Positions 56,095 to 64,000 of a DNA stretch of 64,000 nt are shown here, piece after piece. Below the pieces are notes generated by a model. The model searched no databases, was not told where the DNA came from, and saw only the letters and a list, made by a program, of their open reading frames with translations. The first letter of the stretch is position 1, and each line of letters begins with the position of its first letter. The stretch is from assembly GCA_007833815.1 (NCBI GenBank), contig CP033464.1, positions 4,520,001 to 4,584,000 on the forward strand, in the 5' to 3' direction. Source of the stretch: Brevibacillus laterosporus (lineage in GTDB: Bacteria; Bacillota; Bacilli; Brevibacillales; Brevibacillaceae). A program made the translations under genes and the position numbers.

Positions 56095-56691
56095 TTACAT
56101 CATTCCTTTCAGGTAGACGAAGCTGAAGATGAAGATCCAAACTACGTCTAAGAAATGCCAGTACAGAGAGAAAATGAATGATTTATTGGCTGTTTGAGGA
56201 GTCAAACCTCGCTTTTTAACTTGCATGATGATATATAATCCCCAGAATATTCCAAATGAAACGTGCGCACCATGTGTTCCTAATGTTGTTAGTAGGATAG
56301 CTGTAAACGCACTTGTTTGTAATCCTGCTCCAATGTGAACATAGTGAACGAATTCATAAATTTCAACTCCTAAGAATCCTAGACCAAGAAGCAATGTGAT
56401 AGTAAAGAATGTCATCATTGCTTTCTTGTTACCGATACGCATGGCGTGAATTCCAAGACCGATGATAAAACTACTTACTAAAAGCAAGATTGTTTCAATT
56501 AGTACTGGAGTGATCTCGAAAATCTCTCTCCCAGCTGGACCGTTACCAATCCGATCTACTAATGTGAAATATGATGCGAAAAGCGTTCCAAAAAGAACAA
56601 TTTCGGCTCCAAGGAAAATCCAGAAGCCTAGGATATTTAACGAATTTTGTTCTGTACTATATTCGAGTGGTAGCGAGTGATTTATTTTCAT
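56095..56691 (-). CDS. qoxC: Cytochrome aa3 quinol oxidase subunit III
   Basis: 198 residues with five membrane helices; NILGFWIFLGAEIVLFGTLF, TLGTHGAHVSFGIFWGLYII and LYWHFLDVVWIFIFSFVYL are subunit III landmarks. Three bases after qoxB. Confidence 0.95.
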   Translation of the reverse strand: MKINHSLPLEYSTEQNSLNILGFWIFLGAEIVLFGTLFASYFTLVDRIGNGPAGREIFEITPVLIETILLLVSSFIIGLGIHAMRIGNKKAMMTFFTITLLLGLGFLGVEIYEFVHYVHIGAGLQTSAFTAILLTTLGTHGAHVSFGIFWGLYIIMQVKKRGLTPQTANKSFIFSLYWHFLDVVWIFIFSFVYLKGMM

Positions 56692-56694
56692 AGA

Positions 56695-58638
56695 TTAAGC
56701 ACCTCGCAATCTTTTTTCTGTCTCTTCAATTTCTTTAACAGAGATGTAATAGCCGTCATCTTTCTCAAATGAACGGTAAGTCAAACAAGCAAAGATACTG
56801 ATTGTTGCAAGTATGGCAACAATCCACATCCCGAAAACAAATGCAAAGCCCCACAGGAAGAAAATACAACTCATGAGGAACGGAGCACCGCTGTTATTTG
56901 GCATATGAATTTTTTTCATTTCACCTTTGAATAATTTATGACCTTTTTTCTTAGAATCCCAGAATGCTTCAATTGAATTAGCTTGTGGTGTAACAGCAAA
57001 GTTATATGCTGGTACTGGACTATGTGTAGCCCATTCAAGAGAACGTGCGTCCCACGGATCCGTACTAATATTTCTTGACGCATAACGAACACTCCAGTAA
57101 ATATTGTAAACAAGTAGAACAAAACCAATTAACATTCCGATTGCTCCAATGAAAGAAATGAAGTTCAACGGTCCAAAGCCAGTTGATTCAGAGTAAGTGT
57201 ACATACGACGCGCTTGACCATCTAAACCCGAGAGGAACATTGGGAAAAATGTGACGTTAAAGCTGATTGCAATAAACCAAAACGCCCATTTCCCGATTCT
57301 TTCATTCAGCATGAAACCAAACATTTTTGGCCACCAGTAAGTGAGACCAGCAATCATAGCGAATACAACACCAGGAATAATTACGTAGTGGAAGTGTGCT
57401 ACTAAGAACATCGTATTATGGTATTGGTAGTCAGCTGCTGACATTCCAAGCATAACTCCAGTTACCCCACCAATTAAGAAAATAGGAATAAATCCTAATG
57501 AATAGAGCATCGGAACTGTAAAAACAATTTTTCCTTTCCAAAGCGTGAACAACCAGTTAAATATCTTAATCCCAGTTGGAACAGCAATCGCCATTGTTGT
57601 TATAGAGAATATACTGTTAGTAAGTGCTCCCTGTCCCATTGTAAAGAAATGGTGTGTCCATACTAAGAATGAAAGAAGAGATATTATAACCATTGACGCC
57701 ACCATTGATTTATAACCATATAAGTTACGGCGTGCAAAGGTTGAAATAATCTCACTATATACACCAAATGCCGGCAGGACTAAAATGTAAACCTCAGGAT
57801 GGCCCCAAACCCAGAACAAGTTCGCCCAAAGCATGTCCATGCCGCCATTAGTCGACGCAAAGAAGTGTGTTCCAAATAGTCGGTCCATTGTCATCATAAT
57901 AAGCGCCACTGTTAATACAGGGAAAGCGAAAACCACGATAACATTAGTGACAAAGGCAGACCATGTGAACATCGGCATTTTCATTAATGTTATACCAGGT
58001 GCTCTCATTTTTAGAATGGTAGTAATAAAGTTAATACCAGATATTAATGTACCAAGCCCAGAAATCTGAAGTGCTAACGCATAATAGTTCGTTCCTACAG
58101 ATGGACTAAATTCATTACCTGCCAATGGAAAATAAGCAGACCAACCTGCATCAGGAGAACCACCAACTACGAAAGAGATGTTGAATAACATCGCACCCAT
58201 GAAAAATAGCCAGAAGCCTAGTGCATTTAAACGTGGGAACGCCACATCACGAGCTCCAATTTGTAATGGAACAACGAAGTTCATTAGGGCATAAATGAAC
58301 GGCATTGCCATAAAGATGAGCATGACAGTCCCATGTGTTGTGAAAATTTCATTATAGTGCTGAGCATCTAGCAAGGTATTTTCAGGCACGGCTGTTTGAG
58401 CACGCATCATAATAGCGTCAGCACCACCACGGAATAGCATCAGCAAAGCAGATAGTAGATACATAATGCCGATACGTTTATGGTCTACTGTAGTTAACCA
58501 TTCGCGCCATAAATAACCCCATTTTTTGAAATAGGTTAAGCCAGCCATTATCGCGACAACAGTAAGAACAATGGCAACCATCGATGCGTAAATCGCAGGA
58601 CTTGGATGGGGTACGGCAAATCTATTAAAGTAATCCAT
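56695..58638 (-). CDS. qoxB: Cytochrome aa3 quinol oxidase subunit I
   Basis: 647 residues, about 14 membrane helices. Haem and copper ligands are in [15 protein letters not shown] (haem a), [15 protein letters not shown] (CuB His and cross-linked Tyr), [10 protein letters not shown] and [11 protein letters not shown]. It reduces oxygen to water and pumps protons. ATG after AAAGGAG. Confidence 0.98.
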   Translation of the reverse strand: MDYFNRFAVPHPSPAIYASMVAIVLTVVAIMAGLTYFKKWGYLWREWLTTVDHKRIGIMYLLSALLMLFRGGADAIMMRAQTAVPENTLLDAQHYNEIFTTHGTVMLIFMAMPFIYALMNFVVPLQIGARDVAFPRLNALGFWLFFMGAMLFNISFVVGGSPDAGWSAYFPLAGNEFSPSVGTNYYALALQISGLGTLISGINFITTILKMRAPGITLMKMPMFTWSAFVTNVIVVFAFPVLTVALIMMTMDRLFGTHFFASTNGGMDMLWANLFWVWGHPEVYILVLPAFGVYSEIISTFARRNLYGYKSMVASMVIISLLSFLVWTHHFFTMGQGALTNSIFSITTMAIAVPTGIKIFNWLFTLWKGKIVFTVPMLYSLGFIPIFLIGGVTGVMLGMSAADYQYHNTMFLVAHFHYVIIPGVVFAMIAGLTYWWPKMFGFMLNERIGKWAFWFIAISFNVTFFPMFLSGLDGQARRMYTYSESTGFGPLNFISFIGAIGMLIGFVLLVYNIYWSVRYASRNISTDPWDARSLEWATHSPVPAYNFAVTPQANSIEAFWDSKKKGHKLFKGEMKKIHMPNNSGAPFLMSCIFFLWGFAFVFGMWIVAILATISIFACLTYRSFEKDDGYYISVKEIEETEKRLRGA

Positions 58639-58749
58639 GCTATTGTGACTCCTTTCGGGAAGTGAATTTTTGTCATGTAAACTAGCTGTTAATTTATAAA
58701 AATAGTAATAGTATTGATTGTATTCTGAGCATTCATTAGAATTTCTAGA

Positions 58750-59598
58750 TCAATGATGATGTCCACCATGCTCACCTTCTGGAGCTGGCCTAAATTCTAA
58801 ATGGGTTCCATTGAACGTGGATTGCCCAACGTGACCTGGTACTAATAATTCATCGAATTTTTCTTCGGTAAGAGGTTCAGCAGTTTCTTTAACTTCCTTT
58901 ACCCATTTATCATATTTTGCTTCAGGCATAGCCTGGACGTTGAAAGTATTTTCAGCAAATCCTTTTCCACTAAAGTTTGCATTTCGTCCCATGTATTCAC
59001 CTGAAACATCAGCTGCTAAGTGTAATGTGGTAACCATGTCAGCCATTGCGTATTTTTGTCCCCCTAATTGCGGAATCCAAAAACTAGTAATAGGTCCGTA
59101 TGAATAAAGTTTAAATTCAATTGCTCGGTCTGTTGGTATACGTAGGTAGTTAACTGTTTCGATATCTTCCTCCGGATAACTAAAATGCCATTTCCAGTTT
59201 GAGGATGAAGCATAAATAATTAAAGGTTTTTTATCTTCGTATCCTTTCGGGGTTGATTCAACTATATAGTTGCTTTTGACCGAAATAATTGAAAGTACAA
59301 CTACGATTAAAACTGGTATCCCTACACAAACCAATTCAACAATCATATTGCCTTCAATGTAAGGAGGTTCATAATTTTCCCTTTGTTTAGACGCATTGTA
59401 TTTTACTATCATATATACAAAAAGAGCGACAACGACAATAACAATGAATGCCATCGTCCAAATCGATATCATAATGACATCCGCTTGCGTTTGGGCCTGA
59501 GGTCCTTTAGGATCTAAGACCATTAACTTGTTACTACAACCTGTAAGTATTGTAATAGTGGCAAAAATGAAAGTAATGAAAGCCCATTTAAATTTCAT
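58750..59598 (-). CDS. qoxA: Cytochrome aa3 quinol oxidase subunit II
   Basis: The ATG at 59598 follows AAAGGGG. 282 residues: lipoprotein signal with LTGC, two membrane helices and a cupredoxin domain (SSNWKWHFSYPEEDIETVNY, FWIPQLGGQKYAMADM) lacking the CuA cysteines, as expected for a menaquinol rather than cytochrome c oxidase. His-rich C-terminus. First gene of qoxABCD. Confidence 0.96.
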   Translation of the reverse strand: MKFKWAFITFIFATITILTGCSNKLMVLDPKGPQAQTQADVIMISIWTMAFIVIVVVALFVYMIVKYNASKQRENYEPPYIEGNMIVELVCVGIPVLIVVVLSIISVKSNYIVESTPKGYEDKKPLIIYASSSNWKWHFSYPEEDIETVNYLRIPTDRAIEFKLYSYGPITSFWIPQLGGQKYAMADMVTTLHLAADVSGEYMGRNANFSGKGFAENTFNVQAMPEAKYDKWVKEVKETAEPLTEEKFDELLVPGHVGQSTFNGTHLEFRPAPEGEHGGHHH

Positions 59599-59995
59599 GG
59601 AGGTACCCCTTTCTTGATGTATTTTCAGATTAGTAGACACGATCATTTGGTCGAGTTGTGTATAACGGATACCGATTATTTACGCGCGCTAGTAACCAAA
59701 TCCATTCAAACAGTAAGTTTAGAAGAAAACCACAGATACACGACCCTATCCTACTGAATTATTGAAAGAATGTCGCCATCCAGTCTGCCATCGTTTCACC
59801 CATCCATGTTCAACATATCGAAACAATTACGACAAGAATTAGCCACAAAGAATGAACACCACATCAAGTAAGGTAGACAACATAAATAAAGCCCCAAAGA
59901 TGGACAAAGCATCACTTACGTCCAATTTTGGGGCTTACTATGTTAAGAATTACCAAGGAATCCGAGGAATCCTATGAATGAGATTGATTACGCAA
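59599..59995. other. Intergenic region between reductase and qoxA
   Basis: Contains the minus-strand terminator of the aldo/keto reductase (AAGCCCCAAA 59889-59898 with TTTGGGGCTT 59927-59936, extended by GGAC/GTCC, followed on the minus strand by TTTATTTATG) and the qox promoter region. Around 59750-59870 short minus-strand fragments code for a hydrophobic stretch but are broken by stops. Confidence 0.6.
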
Positions 59996-61030
59996 TTACT
60001 GATGTACAGGAGTAGGTTTGCTACTTGAATCGGATAACGGTTGTTTTAAACGCTCATTGTACCCGTTTACCCACAGTAACTCCATTTGCTCATGCTCTTC
60101 CTTAGAAAGCGGAACAGTCTCAGAAGTTAGTGCAAATTCTTCCAAATTTTCTTCACTCGTAATATTAGGTATTACGGAGAGAACAGAGGGATGGTAAAGG
60201 GAAAACTGAATCGCTAGTTGAGCCAATGTTCGATTTGAACCGTCGAATAGCCCTTTATTCTTCATTTCATTTACCACCTCATTACCTGCTCTCATCCAAT
60301 CGACTGGACGATGCGCTCTATGGTCTGACTTACCAAAATGCTTGTCAGGATCATAAGTGCCGTCCAGTAATCCAGAGGCATGAGGGATTCTTATAATTAA
60401 TGTTTTTGCCTGTTCTTCTGCAACCTGTAATAGGTCCCTAGCTGGTTCCTGTTCCAGTATATTATTGATTACTTGTACAGCCTCATATCCCTTGTTCCAT
60501 GCTTCTAAGGATTCATTTCTCCACCCGAGATCAGGCCCCATCGCTACTCCATAATGGCGAATCTTTCCTTGAGATTTTAACTGCTCAAGAGATTCCAATA
60601 TCTCATCATTTTGAATTGCATCCATTCGTGGATTGTGAAGCTGATAATAATCGATATAATCTGTTCCAAGACGTTTCAAGCTTTGTTCACAGGCTGTCAC
60701 AATATGCTTCTTCGACCAGTTTTGAGGAAGCTCTGTATGTCCTTTTCGCTCACCGGGATGTTGGTAGATGTCATATCCAAATTTTGTTGCTATGAAAATC
60801 TTGTCTCGAACACTACCTAATGTTTCTGCAATGATTTTCTCCCCATAGCCATCACCATACACGTCTGCCGTGTCAAAAAAGGTAATTCCGAAATCCTCGT
60901 ATGCAGACTGCAAAAGCTTTTTGCCTAAACTTCGATCCGTTATCCCCCACCAGTGGGTTGCTACTGTCCAAACGCCAAAGCCAATTTCAGATACCAGAGA
61001 ATCTGTGCCTGGAAACTTTCGATACTTCAT
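59996..61030 (-). CDS. Aldo/keto reductase
   Basis: The ATG at 61030 follows AAAGGAGAG; the frame extends 46 codons upstream into the divergent promoter without a site. 344 residues with the catalytic set D/Y ([15 protein letters not shown]), K ([10 protein letters not shown]) and H ([10 protein letters not shown]), and an NADPH-binding C-terminus. Divergent from the MocR regulator, which may control it. Confidence 0.93.
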   Translation of the reverse strand: MKYRKFPGTDSLVSEIGFGVWTVATHWWGITDRSLGKKLLQSAYEDFGITFFDTADVYGDGYGEKIIAETLGSVRDKIFIATKFGYDIYQHPGERKGHTELPQNWSKKHIVTACEQSLKRLGTDYIDYYQLHNPRMDAIQNDEILESLEQLKSQGKIRHYGVAMGPDLGWRNESLEAWNKGYEAVQVINNILEQEPARDLLQVAEEQAKTLIIRIPHASGLLDGTYDPDKHFGKSDHRAHRPVDWMRAGNEVVNEMKNKGLFDGSNRTLAQLAIQFSLYHPSVLSVIPNITSEENLEEFALTSETVPLSKEEHEQMELLWVNGYNERLKQPLSDSSSKPTPVHQ

Positions 61031-61206
61031 ACTCTTCTCTCCTTTCACTGAACCCCTTAATTGCAATAATAGGTCACTATATGTTTTAGTAACATTAAGT
61101 ACTATTAAAATTATATATTTTATAAGTTGAAATGAACCCTCCAGTTCCATAAAATTATGACCATCCACTAAGCTTTAAAGTGAATAGTAAGGAAGTGAAA
61201 TCTTGT

Positions 61207-62640
61207 ATGGATTGGCAACCCAATCGTGAAAGTAGAATCCCTTTATATAAGCAAATTGCCCAATATCTTGAACAACGTATCTCCAATGGAGAATATCCTG
61301 CTGGAACAGTGCTTCCTTCCGAACGCTTGCTTTCAAAAGAATTAGATGTAAACCGTTCGACAGTCGTATCTGCCTATGAAGAATTACGTGCTGCTGGTAT
61401 TGTGGAAAGCTTGCAGGGGAAGGGGACAATCGTAAGCAGAAACATATGGGGTACATCTCGCAACCGCATTCCCAACTGGGAGAAATTGATCGAAACAGGA
61501 TCATTCCTTCCTAACACCACTATGACGCGTTCCATACGCAAAGAGGCATTCTCTCTTGATCTCATAGATCTAGCAAGCGGGGAACTTTCACCCGATTTAT
61601 CTGCTTCCCAATACTTTCGCAACATCATGTCGAATGAGGCTTTTACCTATCACGTTGGCTATGATCACCCTCAAGGTAACCTGAAACTGCGTGAAACCAT
61701 CTCCTTACATCTAAAGGAATCTAGAAATATTACTGCGACGCCTTCATCTGTATTGATTACTTCTGGGGCACAGCAGGCTCTTTACTTGATTGTCCAGTGC
61801 TTACTTCAATCAGGGGATGCCGTTGCGATTGAAGACCCCTCATATAGCTATTCTTTACCTTTATTTAAATCAGCCGGACTAAGACCCTTCTTGTTACCTG
61901 TTGATAATCATGGGATTAATCCGGATGATATCGTGGAATTCTATAAGCAGCATCGCATTAAAATGGTATTTCTTAATCCCAATTTTCAAAATCCTAATGG
62001 GTCATTTCTCAACTTAGAACGTAGAAAAAGAGTTCTAGAAATTTCCTCCCACTTCGGAATACCTATCATTGAGGATGATCCATACAGTTTAACTGCTTTT
62101 GATAAAACACAAGTTCCAACCTTAAAATCTTTGGATCAAAATGGTACCGTTCTCTATGTTAGTTCCTTAAGCAAAATTGTCGCGTCTGGTTTACGGATCG
62201 GATGGATATCTGGCCCCCAGACAGTAATTGAACGTTTAGCGGATGCAAAACAACAAATCGATTTTGGACATAGCATTATACCTGAATGGATCGCAACCCA
62301 GTTTTTATCGTCTGAGGACTTCCCGATTCATTTGGACAAGCTTCGTAACTCACTCGCAATTAATAGAGACAAAATGGTTTTTTCATTATATGACCAGCTA
62401 GGTGAACAGGTAGAGTTTCTAGTACCCGAGGGTGGTATTCATATGTGGTGTAAGGTGAAGGCAGACGTTAGTGAACAACAATTGTTAAAAGAGGCAATCA
62501 AAAGAGGAGTTGTTTATGTTCCCGGAAGTGTCTTCGGGACACAGAAAGGATATGCTCGATTTACATTCGGCCGAGTTAAGGAAGAACATATTTATGAGGC
62601 AATTTCACGCTTTTCAGACGCTTTACATAGTTTCGAGTAA
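61207..62640 (+). CDS. MocR-type regulator (GntR + aminotransferase domain)
   Basis: The ATG at 61207 is about 11 bases after AAGGAAG; the GTG at 61180 precedes it. 477 residues: GntR winged helix (YKQIAQYLEQRISNGEYPAG, SERLLSKELDVNRSTVVSAY) and a fold-type I aminotransferase domain with PLP Lys in YVSSLSKIVASGLRIGW and the N and D residues NPNFQNPNGS and EDDPYS. Such proteins sense PLP or an amino compound. Likely regulates the divergent aldo/keto reductase. Confidence 0.92.
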   Translation: MDWQPNRESRIPLYKQIAQYLEQRISNGEYPAGTVLPSERLLSKELDVNRSTVVSAYEELRAAGIVESLQGKGTIVSRNIWGTSRNRIPNWEKLIETGSFLPNTTMTRSIRKEAFSLDLIDLASGELSPDLSASQYFRNIMSNEAFTYHVGYDHPQGNLKLRETISLHLKESRNITATPSSVLITSGAQQALYLIVQCLLQSGDAVAIEDPSYSYSLPLFKSAGLRPFLLPVDNHGINPDDIVEFYKQHRIKMVFLNPNFQNPNGSFLNLERRKRVLEISSHFGIPIIEDDPYSLTAFDKTQVPTLKSLDQNGTVLYVSSLSKIVASGLRIGWISGPQTVIERLADAKQQIDFGHSIIPEWIATQFLSSEDFPIHLDKLRNSLAINRDKMVFSLYDQLGEQVEFLVPEGGIHMWCKVKADVSEQQLLKEAIKRGVVYVPGSVFGTQKGYARFTFGRVKEEHIYEAISRFSDALHSFE

Positions 62641-62694
62641 GGCAAGTAATTAATATGGTAGGGTCTGTCTCATTCACCATCAAGATTTGGTCTT

Positions 62695-62720
62695 ACCCTT
62701 GTCAAGTAGACAGTTACAAA
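62695..62720. repeat. Fossil end of an IS150-like element
   Basis: ACCCTTGTCAAGTAGACAGT followed by TACAAA matches the ends of the intact IS at 19955-21673 (CCCCCGTCAAGTAGACAATG and CCCCTTGTGGTAGACAGTTG). No transposase remains nearby. Confidence 0.55.
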
Positions 62721-62725
62721 CAAGC

Positions 62726-62767
62726 GTAAGCGTAAAATAGTATCTATCCTTTCTATTTTACGCTTAC
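62726..62767. repeat. Perfect 15-bp inverted repeat
   Basis: GTAAGCGTAAAATAG and CTATTTTACGCTTAC with a 12-base loop, 85 bases after the MocR gene. Probably its terminator, although no T-run follows. Confidence 0.65.
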
Positions 62768-62802
62768 CTTCTTCTGGATAAGAAACTCTTGTCCCCATAT
62801 AG

Positions 62803-62851
62803 AAACACCTCCTAAGAATCATATCTTTGAATACGATTCAAGAGGTGCTTT
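62803..62851 (-). terminator. Terminator of the P47-like gene
   Basis: On the minus strand AAAGCACCTCTTGAATC pairs with GATTCTTAGGAGGTGTTT (bulges), followed by TTCTAT. It lies 38 bases after the stop at 62890. Confidence 0.7.
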
Positions 62852-62889
62852 TCAAGCTATTTTCAGCAGCTTATACATTGAATGGTATT

Positions 62890-64000
62890 TCAGTTACGTA
62901 ATGCAACTTGAAATCTCAGATTATCGTATTGATCATCGACAGCAAGTACCTGTACTCTACTTCCGATTGGAATGCCCCTGCCAGCATTGAAATCTAAGAA
63001 ATTTACATATCGTCGTCCTTGAAAATCTAATGGATAAGCATCCTTAATAGCTGTCTCTACTCTATCAATACTCAATTGATAGCGGACTTTTCTACTTGGA
63101 ACTTTATTAAAATACAGACCATCTACATATTGAGTATGATTAAAATTAACGATATTCCAACTACCAAATTCATGACCTGTAAGCAGTGATTTATACTCTG
63201 CAACTTTTACTTTCAGATTATCGTTTTTTTCGTCTACAGCGTACAATTCTAAATTATTGCCTGGAGTCTCTAGGCAAGGTACAGTTCGCTTTCCATCACT
63301 TCCCGTTGGAGGAGATTGTATTATCTCTCGAAAATAGTCATTAATCTTCCATTGATATCTCACTTTTGTCTCTGGAAAACGCGAAAACGTTGCACCCCTT
63401 ACCCATCCATTACCCTCCGTCCATTTTTCAAATACATGCGCTTTTTGAAGTTCTTCGGTTGTCCCTTTTATACAAAAAGCTACATCAAGCACACAATCTG
63501 TAATCTCTTCCTCATCCATACCACTCCATCTCACCACATTACTTGATAAGTTACCAATATAAGTATTTGTGTTGATTCTGAGATTGTTAGCAATAGAACT
63601 AGCAAGTGCAGATGCAACACCATAAATAATTCCCATTGCTATAGGGTTAATCCACATCCACACTGGAATATCTAAATCAGTATCTACCTTTGGAGTATTC
63701 TCCATTCTGAATTCAATTTTCTTGTTATTTCGACTATAATAAAAAGTACTTTTTGCTTCGTAATTAAAATTTATATAGGAATCTGATAGACCTTCAATCT
63801 TACAATTTCCTGATGCCTTCATGTGAAGTTTGTTACTTTCAATTTTTAAATGTAAGCTCGTCATTACTGGATAATAATATATTAACCCCGATTTTATTGT
63901 GTCACAGCTTATATTCCTATTATTCTTAATGACTCCACTTGTAGGTGATGTACTTTCAAATCGAAAGTGATTGATGGTTGCTCCATGACCAAATGAATTG
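62890..64000 (-). CDS. Possible P47/TULIP-like protein with tandem C-terminal repeats, 5' end outside window
   Basis: The frame is open to the window edge (about 370 codons); an internal ATG at 63864 is not the start because the coding pattern (NSFGHGATINHFRFESTS) continues before it. The first 190 visible residues (LHLKIESNKLHMKASGNCKI, PVWMWINPIAMGIIYGVASA) resemble the C-terminal half of P47/OrfX-type TULIP proteins. Two repeats of about 85 residues follow, each with KVRYQ, GxRxV and AVDxxxDNLxxxVA. P47 proteins accompany protein toxins in Clostridia and relatives; the match here is by pattern only. Confidence 0.5.
   Translation of the reverse strand, partial: NSFGHGATINHFRFESTSPTSGVIKNNRNISCDTIKSGLIYYYPVMTSLHLKIESNKLHMKASGNCKIEGLSDSYINFNYEAKSTFYYSRNNKKIEFRMENTPKVDTDLDIPVWMWINPIAMGIIYGVASALASSIANNLRINTNTYIGNLSSNVVRWSGMDEEEITDCVLDVAFCIKGTTEELQKAHVFEKWTEGNGWVRGATFSRFPETKVRYQWKINDYFREIIQSPPTGSDGKRTVPCLETPGNNLELYAVDEKNDNLKVKVAEYKSLLTGHEFGSWNIVNFNHTQYVDGLYFNKVPSRKVRYQLSIDRVETAIKDAYPLDFQGRRYVNFLDFNAGRGIPIGSRVQVLAVDDQYDNLRFQVALRN

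Noticed and set aside
59750-59870. Minus-strand fragments coding a hydrophobic stretch and WMGETMADWMATFF
   Set aside because: Interrupted by two stop codons and without a ribosome site; possibly a decayed miniprotein but not supportable.

Overview
The window is a low-GC Firmicutes chromosome segment. Gene order and content (pdhABCD, qoxABCD, lexA-yneA-ynzC, a SleB-type spore hydrolase, DUF1444/DUF2515/DUF441 proteins, a phage lysin with an S-layer homology domain) fit a Brevibacillus-like spore former, possibly B. laterosporus. That assignment is inference from content, not from a search.

Region 1 (1-19148) is the right part of a prophage. Tail genes run rightward from the window edge to 12964: tail proteins, a 1278-residue tail-tip protein, a lipoprotein, a PAAR-like protein, a coiled-coil baseplate/fibre protein, several small adhesin-like proteins, an RCC1-repeat protein and a DNRLRE protein with a long array of short beta repeats. 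Between the tail and lysis genes lies a cargo block (13.2-17.0 kb), mostly on the minus strand. It holds two secreted proteins, a small membrane protein, a Spo0E-like phosphatase gene and a complete peptide-signalling pair: an XRE-TPR (RRNPP-type) regulator followed 13 bases later by a 45-residue Phr-like pro-peptide gene. Lysis genes follow (XhlA-like protein, amidase-SLH endolysin, LLH holin).

Region 2 (19.2-33.5 kb) is host chromosome. It has a cyclophilin lipoprotein whose terminator hairpin is split by an IS3-family (IS150-like) element, a SleB-like hydrolase, a strong candidate structured RNA, conserved Bacillales proteins of unknown function, a DEAD-box helicase, a phosphodiester glycosidase, a wrecked tyrosine phosphatase gene and an Apea-type HEPN protein.

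Region 3 (33.5-51 kb) is core metabolism and stress: a TPP riboswitch with thiC, the pyruvate dehydrogenase operon, an esterase, tRNA-Tyr and tRNA-Thr, a cysteine-less HesB-like protein, OsmC, HelD, two overlapping crcB genes behind a fluoride riboswitch, and the divergent SOS locus yneA-ynzC/lexA with four candidate LexA boxes.

Region 4 (51-64 kb) holds small secreted proteins, a YbaK deacylase, a DMT transporter, an MDR oxidoreductase, the qoxABCD quinol oxidase operon, an aldo/keto reductase divergent from a MocR regulator, a fossil IS end, and the 3' part of a possible P47/TULIP-like toxin-associated protein with two C-terminal repeats. The most promising system is the prophage-borne peptide/receptor pair next to a Spo0E-like gene and a candidate small RNA.
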